Part shown: piece after piece, positions 12,983 through 26,074 of the stretch
Numbering within the stretch: the stretch's first letter is position 1
Layout of the letters: each line of letters starts with the position of its first letter
The notes under the pieces: model-generated
What the model saw: only the letters and a program-made list of their open reading frames with translations
Databases searched by the model: none
Told to the model about the DNA's origin: nothing
NCBI GenBank assembly: GCA_026261815.1
Contig: JAMPIT010000894.1
Coordinates: 54,251,147-54,315,146, forward strand
DNA length: 64,000 nucleotides
Direction: 5' to 3'
DNA from: Monarcha castaneiventris obscurior
Lineage: Eukaryota > Chordata > Aves > Passeriformes > Monarchidae
Translations under genes and position numbers: made by a program

Positions 12983-15900
12983 CTTGTCAAACCCTCTGGC
13001 TGCTCTGCCACCAGCCCCAGTGACCAAAGGTCTCGTTCAAATACATGCAGACAAATAAAAACACCTCTGCACATTTACACATCACTTAAGCAGCACAAAG
13101 CACTTTTACAAACAGAAATTGCGCCCATGCTACGGAGCTGTGAATTTACAAACAGAATCCATTTGCCCTGTGTGTGGATACACTGGGAAAAGAGTGAGTT
13201 CTACAAACTCCTTATGACAATACAGAAGTCAAAAATGAATACAGAGCACAATGAAGCCACAAAAAATTTCTAAGATCACAGTAACTGCATTTACTTGAAA
13301 CAGCTGCTGTCAAGTTCCTCAGCTTGAAATTAAAAACTGATAAGAAGAAATTGTTATGAAACTCAAAAAGGAAAATCCTTATGTTTAGGGTAATTTCATG
13401 TTATTAGGGTAATTTTAAGACGAATTTGTTGCCTACAACATATTCTTGAGCAGTATTATTCAACATATTTTGTAATTTGAAAATATTGGAAGATAGCAAC
13501 TTTCCTTAGCCTCCCATTTCATCAAGCAGCATCTCCTTCTGTGGTTCAGATATTTGTGTTCAGCTCCTCCAAAGCAAAGCAATGCACACGACCAAAGGAC
13601 ATGGATCTAACTATGCCTCAGCCACCCACGTTTCTGTCTGCAGCTCACTGCTGCGAAGGAATGAAACACCAGACCTTATAATGAGAACTCCAAAGTTATT
13701 TTCCAACTCAGGGCTACCTCTGCAGGGCTTTTTTCATCCCCACAGCCAAGTGTTTCATTCTGTCTGCATGTGGGCATTCAGTGCCTTTACTGAGATGGAG
13801 CAATTAGGAGATGTTTATACAACCAGTGGGAGGTAATCTGCTTTAATTTTTCTGTAATGGAAGGACAGGGGTAACAGGTAAGGAAAGAAGTGAATACTGA
13901 CCTTGTCAGAACATTTTTTTTTTCCCCAAAGCAATGAAAAAAACATTCTTTCAAAAAAATATGGGGGTTGAGCCAGCAAATGTAGCATTTGAATAATAAG
14001 TCCCAGCAGGCTACACACTACAGAGTAAATTACTATTGGGAAGTGCTCCATGTAGATGATAATTTTGCTGGATACTCTCTACAGAACAACTCAAGAGTAG
14101 AGATGCATAAAAGTTGTCATTATTCATAGAAATTATGTATACATCTCCACAGATGAAAAGAAACTCAAGAAATACATAACAAAAATGTGCATATTATTGG
14201 AAAAAAAAATATGCTTATACAAATATAATATCTGTACATTATAATAATCATGCAATATATGCATTACAATTTCATATAAATTTTTACAGAGACACAATGT
14301 ACAGGTGTATTATATATAAATATAAATAAAATCTGTGTGTAACATGACCAAAACTGATGTGAAATTGCAGTGCAACACTTGTTTTCTAGGCAAAAGCCCA
14401 GCAGGTAGAAGACATCAAGCCCCAAGAAGTCTTCAAAAAAGAACCAGTACATTTTTTCACACCATTGCATTAGATTAACAGTGTGAACAACTGCAAACAG
14501 AGAAAAGGTTGAATATGGAAATTAAAAATCTTTCTCAAAAAAGTAAGGAGAAACTGTCAGGCTTACAGGATAGAGCTGCAGCTCCATGTATGAACTCAGA
14601 TACTGCTGTCAGTGTCCAGTGACACTGAAAACAAGGATTGACTTGTTTTCCTCAGCACCATCAAGGACTGGCTGTATTTTACCTAACACCACTGTAAACC
14701 TTTGGGAAACATTCTCACAGCACCTCTTTTAGTAACTCAAAATCTGAGACAGTCAGCTTTTTGGCAAGTCAAAAGGATCACAGAATAATTCAGCAGAATA
14801 TCTAATAAATAAAAAAAGATTTAAAAAATAAACCACACATCCCTTCTGTAAGCCACCAATGTGAATTTACAAATATTTATCCAAATATTTATCACAAAAC
14901 TCCATCAGCCTCAAGCTCAAAGTACAGATTCAGCCACCACATGATAAACCTATCCAGGAGTCCAGATGGAGTTTTCTGTTCCATTTCCTCCCTGAGCAGT
15001 ATCTTGACAGTAGGTGCTGCCTAGCATGGCCAGTTTAATTCTCATGAGAATCTCACTCAACTCCCAAGACTTCTTAACAACTTCTGAGAAAATCTTTTAT
15101 GCATGTAAATCTCAAGGATCAGTTTGAACACAGCTCCAAATTTACACTCATCATATCTGGGAAGACTCTCATCTCTGAAACTGTGGAAGGAATAAAGAGA
15201 CCCTGTCACCCTTCCCACCATCCCCTCAAAAATCCAACAAACCTAACTTGACATTTTCAATTAATCCCCTCTTTCCTCAGAAGCTGAAAACCCCCGAGTC
15301 ATAATCCAATAGGGAGTTTCTTAGTAGTCTTCAAATGCAGACTATGGAAGCTTTTGGGAGATTTCTTATCTTTAGCTGACAGTCAAATATTATTTTAGTG
15401 AAAAATTAAGCTGATTTTGGTCTTACTAATTACTTACCAGAAATTTTGTCCAAAACTTAATGCCACTGGATGTGTGCTAAGATTTTTATAGAAGCTGAAT
15501 AGGTCAATTGCTTTTTTTTACTTTGTACTGAAGTTTTCATGTTCAGGAACTGAAAAAAAGTTAAATAGTAATGTCTGGCTAGAAAAACATCACCTGTTTT
15601 GCACAAAGTTCCTTTTTTGCTCCAACTTCAAATTCCACCTTGTGATATTTCCAAATAAATACAGTAAGAAGAATGCAACATCCTAACTACTACTCATTTA
15701 CAGATGTTAAAAACTAAAAAATGGCCTGATCATTTACAATTTTCTTTTCTTTTTCAAAAAATTACACATCAAAGTCTATAAAATGGAAAAGAGCACAGAC
15801 CAGCAGGATCGTCATCATAAACCAATTTTCTTTTCTTTTTGCCTCTTATTAAATATCTTTATCTAGCACAAAACTCACATAATTTGTGTAACACATGCTA

Positions 15901-18634
15901 CTGGTTTTCACTCCCACTGAGATTTTGGTGTCATCAAACCAAGTCCTCTTTTTTGATACCTACTGTCACATATTTCACTGACTGTGCAATGGACTTGGGG
16001 TAATTCTGTGTAGTAAGAAAACACATTATGAAAATGGTACTTTTTTGGAAACACAAGCAAAGTTGAACAATGAAAATAAACTCTAGAGCTGTAGCAAAGG
16101 CAAGGTGCAGGTCTGGGAGGACTTTGTGGTTTTGTTTTGAAACATTGGCGTTATTATAGCTTCCAGTCATTGGTTGTGCATTCCCTCCTTAACAGACCTT
16201 TAATAAACTCATAGAACACATAAATTTCAAGCTCTTTACCTATGCCATTGCTCCATTGCTTTTCACCCCCATTTTTCAAACAACACAATGGTGAAAGAAT
16301 GTAACAGTGGGGAGCTGAAGAAAGCAAAGGATGGGAGGCCTTGCCTCACTCCCAAGCCTGTAAAAGACCCTGTGATGGGTGAGACCCCTCCATTCTTTCT
16401 TGCAGCCTCCCTGTGTTCATAGGAAATGCTTTCAGATAAAAGCATATCAGAGTGGACTGTGCCTTTCCATGGCAGCTTGGCTCCATCCACATGGAGCTTC
16501 TGGGAACAGCAACAACCAAATTGCTCCAGCAGCCAGCCACGCTCCTTTGGCTTCCTCGCTTCATCCCAAACTGTTCTGCTTGGAAATGACTGCACCCTAC
16601 AACTGCAACTGAGCCTTTTCTCCTTCTTTTCCAGGTGACACTGCCCCAGGGAAGTGACTGTGAAGCACGGCAAACCCAAGCTGGAAAAGCAGACTGAACA
16701 CTCCCAGCATTAGTGGGTTAGGCCACACATTTCAGAGTGCAGCAAAACTCACGAGCTGTCAGTGCTCACTGTACTGGATCGGGCTGTGAGGCTTAGCCAG
16801 GAATTGGGTTAGAGTTACATAAACCCTAATTCAAAAAGGATTTCAGCTCATCGTCTGGTTCAGCTAACACAATTACAGAAGCAGCTTTGTCAATACACCG
16901 AAAAGATTTATTCTTTGCAAATGTTCCTGTTGCATTTACAGTCAGAAGGGAATTAGGACAGAGACAAACGATGCCCACTGTGTAGGCAAAGTTTCCAGAG
17001 GAGACAAGCAATGGAGAGGAGTTTGGGTTCATGCTGGCACACCACGGATGGTGAGGAAGTGAACCCTCCCCAACTCATAATGGGGAGAAGAAAAAGCACA
17101 TGCTGCTTCCCCAAGAGATGTCAGCAATTGCTCTGCTGACTGAAGGGGTTAGGAAATATAACTTTGTAAAGTTTTTAGTTAAAGCTGCTAAAAAATTCTG
17201 CAATAACTGGCCATTCATCTTAAACCACAGAAGCCTTTTAAGCAACTGATTGATTAAAAAGGCATGAAGAACAAAAACCCCCTATGATATCCTCAGCTTG
17301 CATTGGTTTGAATGCCTGAGGAGAATTCAGCTAAGCAAAAGGCATCCGAGGAAAAGCTCTGGACTCTGATGTTATGATCTGCTGTTCAGCACACCTTTGA
17401 CATCCCCATATCCACTGCCCCACAGAAAAGCTGTCATCATTGCTGAGTGAGGGAAGGATAGATCTCCACTTTAGCACACGTTACTGGGCTTTGTATGACA
17501 AAAGTATCTCAAGTTCTCCATGTCTCACTTGTTCAAGGTGCTGTTTATTCCAGCAGCTGGACTCTGCCTGCCTGAGGTTACACAGACAAGAAAACAGGGA
17601 AGAGCCTTGGATAAACCTTTCAGAATTTGGTGAGATACAGTATCAAGCCAAATAACTCTGATAGTCAATAGATATTAATATTCAAATCCATAATTCTGTT
17701 CTCTCACACAGGTTGTTTAAAAGCTATTTTGACTAGGAGAGGAGTACTTGTACTGTTTTATGGAAACATACAATTGACTCATACACACAGGGTTTGCTTG
17801 ATGGAAGAGACGTCTGGAGCAGAATTTTGTAAGTAGGTTCTGTTAAAAGGAAAAAAAATATACCTGAAAACATCATTTCTATCAAGTCAAACTGTAGGGG
17901 CTGAATCAGAATTTGAGTATCTCCAACCTCTGGCACATCTGAAACCCAGCACTGCTATCTCTAGATGCTTCCAAGTGCTCCTGGTGATCGACACATTTTC
18001 ACCCATCTGTGGAAGATGCTGATATTATTAACTAACACAGAGCCCTAGTCAGGACAGGAGCTGCTCCACAGCAGTTTGCCTTCAAGTTTCACATCTGTTA
18101 CATTCCAATAATTGACAGGCATGCAAAATGACCTGGCATGCCTCTCATTTGGGGTTGGAATGTGCTGCAGGAACACACTCACAAAATGCATTAACACATT
18201 CATGATGGGGCTCTTGAGGACTCTTTATCAAAATGTGAAAGACACTTCTTCTTTTTTTAATTGTAGGTGAATCAAAATTCACACAGAAGATTTTGTAATT
18301 ATAAATTAACACTCTCACTCTCCAGTACTGCTCATAGCACAGCTCCTGATGATCACAAAGAGATTCGCCTGTAGCATGCAGCAAAATCCTGTTTATTCAT
18401 TACATCTTTCCTGATCTTTTCCAACCAGAACCAGATTTAACAGACTTCTGAGCAGCCAGAAGACTTGAGGGGTCTGTGTGGCAGAGTGAAAACACAGAAC
18501 TGAGAGAAGAGGCAGCAGCTACCCAGAGTAATGGCACACCAGTGAGTCCCATCAGATATCATACAAGAATTTAGCATTCTCTCATGAAACAAGCCCGAAC
18601 TGTACAGGTGGGGATTTCAGGCAGAGAGATCAAG

Positions 18635-18674
18635 GACTTTAAAAGTCTATGGCAGACTTTAAGAGTCTGTGGCA
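18635..18674. repeat. 20-bp tandem duplication
   Basis: Two adjacent 20-bp units beginning GACTTTAA and ending TGGCA differ at only two positions, so the duplication is recent. Confidence 0.8.
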
Positions 18675-21108
18675 GAACACAGATGCAAACCTGAACACAG
18701 CCTTTCTGTCATCTCTTGAACCAATCTTTGGGGTTCTGTTTTTGGATCTTTGAAATTCTTCAGAGGAAGGAGGAAAAAAAGGGAATTGCCTGGATACCTC
18801 TGAGAAAAACAGAATCACATGTAAGGCAGCTGTGGGAGTATTAGGAAATCCTGAGAGTAAAGATAAAAGAAGAAAAAGTACACATTACTTTGAGCCTTAG
18901 AAAAGTCTGGATTTAACTCAGAGGAAAAGAAGGCAGAGGGTTCCTAGTCACTGTAATGAAATGCTGCACTAACTGAACTACAAAGCCATGAAAATTGGTT
19001 TCTGTTCACACCAAATCACACTAAACTTGCATTTCACCATGGGAGGAAGTTCAGGTGCTTAATCTACAAAGCAATGCAATTTTTGGCATTATGTAGGTAC
19101 ATTGTCTACTTAATACATTTTCACCATCTTGAAAAGCAGCACAAAAGGAGGGTATCACCTTGAAAAACTAATGTGCTCAAAACACTATGAATAAAATATC
19201 TTCAGAGACGACCAAAGCTTTGACTCATTTTAATTTCAACAGCCCTCTATGACCTGTGGTTTCAGCCACATAGATATACTCCAGCTATAAGATGCAGCTT
19301 ATTAGTAGCTAACTACTCCAGTACTAACAAGGAAAATAGAAGAGATCTGTTGGTAGCAAGTAACCATGAGAGAAGAGTTGGTAAGAAAAAACTCCAAATC
19401 TTCAAATTAAAAAGAAAAGAGAGTAAACTCTTCTTTCAGAAATAAGAAAAGATGTTTCTCAGAATCCCACAATGTTAATGGAAGTTTCAGGATGCCAGGA
19501 TTCCTGGTGGAAGAAGCCTTACAAGTGGGAGATGATCACTGAACTATGGATGATGGCATTGTGGGGCATGTCAGCCATTTACTAAGCTAACAGCTGATCT
19601 CCACAAGGCAAGTTTTTCCTTGATGTAGTGCAGCCTCTCGGATCAAGCTATTTGAATTTACTCTCAGAAATGCCAGCCTCAGTGCTTAGTGGTGTCACAG
19701 CTGTTCTGAAATAGGGATCAGCTCTGCCCAGAGATAACACCACTGCAGAATAAACACCTGCCAGCTAAACTGACAGCTCTTCAAAGAGGCCTCTGGACAC
19801 CAATCCCTGAAGAGCCAACAGCAGCTGAGTTAAGCTGGAGGTTCACAAATTGACCACGTGAAGAGCTACCTCTCTCAGCCTGAAGTTTCACTGTCAACAA
19901 GGTTCAGGAAAGAAGATTATATATATGACAAGATTCCTGCAGTTTGCAAATAAATTTCCATATAAACTCAAGTCTGAAGAATCTACAAATCACATCCTGA
20001 ACTTAATCAATGCACTCATCTTGTCAGTCACACCAGCATACAAACACCAGTCAGGATACATGCAACACAATATTACTGTTACATCAGCAGCCTCAACAAG
20101 CACCACGGCTTTCCCAAGCTAAACAGAGACTCAAATGTAAAGTGGTGTCACTGGGTTGATACCAGTGGTGTGACATTACAGCCAAGCTAAGCACTGACAA
20201 GTAGGGATTTCCTCTATCAATCTCAAAGCCTGTCAATCTGCAGAGAAGTGCATAACCCAAATTAATAACCTTCTAGTGGTACTGAGTAAATTGGTGCAAA
20301 AGGGTCACATTCCCGTGATGGATGCAGCAAATCCAACTGTTCTGAACTTCCCTTTGCATTTTTAATTAAATAAATAGTGACATCCTTTTTTTTAAAAAAA
20401 AAAGAATCAGTTTGAACTAGATGAGCAAGTCTTCCACAAAATCCTAACATGGAAGTGACAGGATTAGGGCAGCACTCCCTACCCTCTAATCCCTCTTTGT
20501 TAATCAGTTACTTCACCAAATGTAAAATGAGGCCCCACTTCTTCAGTCAACTCCTTTTTGAGAGACCACTCACTATCTACTTAAATATTTATTCAAGGCT
20601 ATTAAATTTTACAATGGTAAAAGGGTTAGAGTGGAGCAGAGAAGTCAACTGCAAGGTCCTGGGGCAAAATTCAAGTATTCCAGATATTATTACCAAAATA
20701 AGCTGAATGAACAAAGAAATAATTTCTTTAAGCCAAATAAATGTCATTATGTGTATCTCTTAAAACAAATGGACCTTTAAATTACATACTGCCTCTTCCA
20801 TTTCTTCATTATTCCCTCATATCATTTAGGTTGTAAAAAACCTTTAGATTGAGCCCAACCTAACACTGCCAAGTCCACAACTAAACCATGTCTCTATTGA
20901 TACAAAGAGATGTAAATCCAGTCAGTGCAGCGGTGCTGGACCTGGAATACTGCAAAGAGGTGCAAGACAGGAAACAAAGGATTTGGAAACAAGCAAGAGA
21001 CAATGCAGAGCAGATACGGAATTTCTCAGGAAAGATGTTTAAAAAAACCAAAATCATTTTCTTGGGTTCCTCTATGACACAGATATTTAAACGCAGCAAA
21101 ATGGATGC

Positions 21109-21136
21109 TAATAATAATAATAATAATAATAATAAA
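21109..21136. repeat. (TAA)n microsatellite
   Basis: A pure TAA trinucleotide run of 28 bp. Confidence 0.95.
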
Positions 21137-24100
21137 AACCAAAAGGAAAGGTTGAGCAGCCTGAAACACCCCCTCCCTCCCAGCCTTCAGCCAACCAGAT
21201 GGCAAAAGAAATTCCTCATCTTGCAACAGGAATCTTAATCAACATGGTCATGAAACAAGGAGCTACTCAGGAGCAGCAGTGTTTGGTCACTCTGCTTATG
21301 AAGCCAAGTGCAGTCTTGTTGCTCACTGTTATTTAATCTGGCAACACAACAAAGTTCTGGGACAGTCCAGAGCCTTCCTTGTTATTACTGCCCACCCATA
21401 ATGACTGGAAATGATCTGGAATACCACCCAAAAAAGACTAAACAGGGCTGCTTTGGATGGGAATGTGCAACTTCCTTATGTAACCAAAGCAGAAATTGAG
21501 TATTTAGGTTCATTCCATTACCCTGAGGTTCTCTAGCACATGTACAGTGGTGCACATCCACCCCTTAATGAAAATAAATGCCAAAATGTGTTTCTTCCTC
21601 GGGGAGATAGAGAGTAGCTCAGCCAGCTGTTTGAACGTGGTGGTTAACTTCCTTTTGCTTTCTTACCTTCTGCTCTGCTGGTTTGTTGATTCTTCTGTAT
21701 CAGGACTCAAAAGAAATGTTGGATAATGTGGGCAAAATATGTAGCTGTTTTAGAAATCTGAGGTAATTTCGTTAATAACAGCTTACATTTATTTATAAAA
21801 GTATATATGCAGAACAAAGTCCTAAATAGAAAAACAAATGTTGCTGTGCTATTACTGGCTACTTTTTATGGCTCAGTTACAGCAGTCAAAAATCTCCACT
21901 GTAAGGGTGTAACAACATCAACAACAAAACCCTACACAGCAAAAACATTCTGTGCTTCTAATAGGTTGCTATGGAAATGTTTTTCCTTTTTTAATATTGA
22001 ACCAGTTTCACACACCCAAGCAGAAGATTGGTTGCTCAGACATTAGTTTGAGAAGCTTCCTCCATTTACAGGATGGTAACAGGCTAAAACCCTCATAAAA
22101 AGAAATCTGAAAAAAAAACTGTTTAAAGTTAGTCCTAACAAATACAAATCTAAATTGATGACTGGGAAAATAAAGCAGGTAAAGACATGAGTTACATCCC
22201 AGAAAAAAATTGAATTCCATCAGTCAGAGAATTCTGCAGTAGGTAGGAATCTATGAAGTTCACAAAAAAGAATTTCTCAGCTCAGTGCAAAATGTGAACT
22301 TCAAGGTTAAGTTCTCAACAAAAAAATGGAAGATCAGGTAACTCACCTTGGCATGAATCATTTCTTTGACTGAGAGAACTTCAGCACTGCTCAGGTACAT
22401 GCAGAAGATTTAGAAAGCAATAGCAAAACAAGCCCACTTCAGCACGATTAGGGTTTCACAACAACACAGGATGGCTCAAAGGTGAAGGGATGTGACAGCA
22501 ATTAAATGTATCAAGCCCAGAGTCCAGAGACTCAGATTCAATTTGCAGCACTTCCATAGACACCCTCAGGCACACACATCTGCACCCATCCATCTCTGCT
22601 CCCTGTCAGAAAAACTGCAGCGAGCAGCACCTTCCCATTTCAGGGGGAAGGCTGTGAGGATAAATACACTGCAAACATCCACACATCCCAACAGTGGGAG
22701 CAAACACATCCCTGGAGCTGGAGAAGAGTGAGTACTGTGCTTGTACACACACAGCTCCTTTCCCTTCCTATGACAGCTGAGCAACACTGTGGCTCTAAAA
22801 ACGGCACAATTCCACATTGCCCAGGTTTCCAGCATCACCTGAATCCATCCAGGCAGTTTCACTGCAGAAGAATATAACCCAGACTCGCAGAGTTACTCCT
22901 GAGACAGCTGAAGTGGTCGGAGAACCAGCTCTTTTCCATGTTCTTCTGCCAGCATTTGCTACCCCACAGAGCCTGGGTTTTTCAGGACTGGATCCATCTT
23001 CTGTTCCCCCATCCCTGCTGAAAGCACAGTGACTTCCACAGCAGTCAGGGACCATTACTGCTTCAGCTACTGCATCCAAATCTGCCCTTCCAAAACACAG
23101 CCCTGTCTTCTTAGGGCTGACCTGAACACGATACAGCAAGCACAGCTGCACTTGCTGCTGACAGATGCCAAGAAAACTTGTCACCCAGAAGTGATAAGAA
23201 TCTTCCTGTATTGTCCCTTCAGTCAGCCTGCAAGCCTATGGGAGTGCATATTTAATACCTATTAAAGCCTTTCTAAGAGTTACCCAACAGGAACAAGGCC
23301 AAATTCCTTTTCAAGGATCCTGTCTTACCTACTAGTGAGAGAGATTTTGCTTTGATGACTCCTTCCAACACCAAATTTAATTTTATTGGTGATGTGGAAT
23401 GATTGTATAATGGAAAAAACACCAAGATTTCAACAGGAAACAAAAAACCAACCCAGAAAAACACTCCACTCATATGCCATGGAACTGATGGACATTTCCA
23501 AACCAGACCCACAGGTATCTGATGATATAGCTGCTATGAAGCCTACTACATTAAACACCTTTTTCACCTACATTCTTTTAGTTAGAAATTGAAAACCTGC
23601 ACTAAGAGAACAACTGCATCAAATTTCAACACAGATTAAGAAAAGGAGGTAATACTTTTGAAAAAGTCAAATATTGACTTTATTTTTCAAATTACTGCAG
23701 ACAAGTACGAGATTTACATTTGCATTTGAAAAGATATCAGAGGCAATATATTGACAATTCCCTAACAGCTAGCACATTTCAAATCAAAACACTAGAAAAA
23801 TACGTATGTGATGTCCTAATTACACAGAGCAGCCACCCCATTAATCACTGAAACCAAAGGACTCTGGAAAATGAAAACGTTTCAATGTGACTGTCAGACC
23901 AGCTGCCCATCACCATGAGTTTCACTGCTGCAATCAAACATCCCCAAAAGTCAAAACTCAGTTTGCCTCAAAGAACTCCACAACTAAACCACCACAACCT
24001 AAAACATCTGCTTCACCACAGGGACAACTGCAAAAGGTGTTACAGATTTGATTTATAAACAATATTGTTCCCCACCTTTTTTTTTCTAATTATCACTTTT

Positions 24101-26059
24101 CTACAAAGTACTTAAAAGTTCTTCTTGCTAATAACTAGCAAACCCAGAAGTCAGTGGCAGAATTGACACGTCTAAGATCTGATCCAGCACTCACTGAAGA
24201 AGGCAGAAGAATTTTTTTCACTCTTGAATAAAAATTCTTGATGACTGAAATTCAACATATGTTAGAAACTTTTAAAAGGTAATTTAAGCAGAGTACAGAG
24301 ATCATGCAGCAGAAAAACCTGTGCATGAGACTATTCAGCACTTTCAAAGAGCAATTCTCTTTTTAAAGCTGCAGTATGTTCATTTGTAAGGAGCAGAAGT
24401 CTTGGTGATTTAACAGGCATTATGCCTTCCAAAGGCCACATCTCTACCAGAGCTGCCTGAAGAAAGGAAGAGTCTTAAATAAATTCCAATTACATGAAAT
24501 GAACCACTAGGTCTTCTCAATTTTATCATTTTCCCTCAAGAAATACCTCAGTAAACTCAATGAGAGCCCTGAAAAAAAGGTACAGTACACATTTTTGACA
24601 AATAACACTGAATTAACATGTCCTTTAGCCATCTGTATCTTGAAATCAATTGCTGGTTGAATACAAACTAAATACATCTTCCTAGCACAAGCAAACTCCA
24701 ATGCACACTCTCTTGTAGCAAACCAAGACCAGACCAAGGGATCACTTTTAATACGAGACACCCCAGTTTTAAAATTTCGTTCCAGGCCTCTGTGCTAATT
24801 CCTACTGAAGATTTTTGTCATAAACTTTCCATTACTCTCACAGGCAAATCCTGCAGTTCGTTTTATGACCAGCAAAAAGAAACCAAATCCTGAATCTCAG
24901 AGTTTTGCAAGTTAAATTTCTTTCAAATACTGAGTGGCTTTCTCATCTAAGCTGTCTCCTTCTACCTTTCATGTAATGGGGTTGATACCAGTAACTATAC
25001 ATGGTTCATAGAGTATTTGTTTATCCTGTAAACACTGTTTATACTCACAAATTTAAGGTGTTTTCACCCCAGACTGACTGTAAGGCTGAAACAGTATTTT
25101 TCACGGAATAAAAAATTCAAATCAATTTGAATGAAGAACCACTAAAATGTTTGACACTACAGCTGTCAGCAGCTCCTGGTTGCAGTACAAAAGTCAGTAG
25201 CTATGGGTACTGCAGTACAGAAGTTACTCTAGTCCTAATTCTTTAATTGCCTTTATTTTAAAAAGATTATTCTGGCCGAATTCAGGGAAATTTTAAAACA
25301 AAATACTGTTTCATACAAAAATCCTGGAGAGCAGATGCAGTAAGAGTGATGTGTTACACTTCTGTTCACTGTAGCTTTTTCACAAATTGCCACAGCAGAT
25401 CTGTCCCCTAAGATGAGGAGGATGCTCCACTTTCCAGACTCTTTGCTGAGATTCAGAGTTTACTTTTGATATAGTAAGATTTGAAGCTGAACTGCAGCTG
25501 AGAAAAATCTCCCACTGAGAGGTGGATTAGTCCTGGAGGTTTCAATCACGACTACCCAAAGCAGGAAGTGGAGCCTTCACATTCCCTACTCCAGAGCTGC
25601 ATCAGGGACAGACTCTCACATTCCAAATCCATTTCCCCACCATGCTGGGCTGCTTCCAGAAAGGTCCCACCTGATGCCATCACAATGGAAAAAATATGTG
25701 TACACCTATACATGAACATATTTTCAATAACAAGTTTCAGCACTCACAGTAAAATTTAGAACGATTCCATGGACTAATGTTATCCAACATAGACAACTTA
25801 ATTTTCTAATTCCTCCCTTCAATTTACTCAGTGGTTCCCAGTTGAAACAAAGTTATTTCCTAAGCATTTACATTTAAGGGAGTTTCACCTTCTTGGCTGT
25901 AGAGTACAGTTATGCAAAAATACATCTTTTATATGGTGATGACCAGATGTAAGAGGATTTGTAAGGAGACTGAGAGGAAGTGGAACGTACAGTGATATAT
26001 TCAGAAGAAGATATTTAAATTTAGGGAATTCCAAACCAAAGATCTACTGTATAATTCTT

Positions 26060-26074
26060 CCCCCCCCCCCCCCC
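26060..26074. repeat. Poly-C run (15 C)
   Basis: Fifteen consecutive C on plus, so a G run on the GALNT18 sense strand. Confidence 0.95.

Larger units (their letters stand above)
12987..26059. other. Intronic sequence; only low-complexity and small tandem features
   Basis: AT-rich intron with no recognisable exon, RNA gene or repeat family. A strongly AT-rich block lies at about 14160-14335 and includes an AATAAA on plus at 14325-14330. A 20-bp tandem duplication (18635-18674) and a TAA microsatellite (21109-21136) are listed separately. The frames at 20888-21238 and 22795-23184 are chance; the former merely reads through the TAA repeat as poly-Asn. Confidence 0.6.

Noticed and set aside
20888..21238. 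116-codon plus frame with a poly-Asn stretch
   Set aside because: The Asn run is the translated TAA microsatellite; flanking residues show no family.
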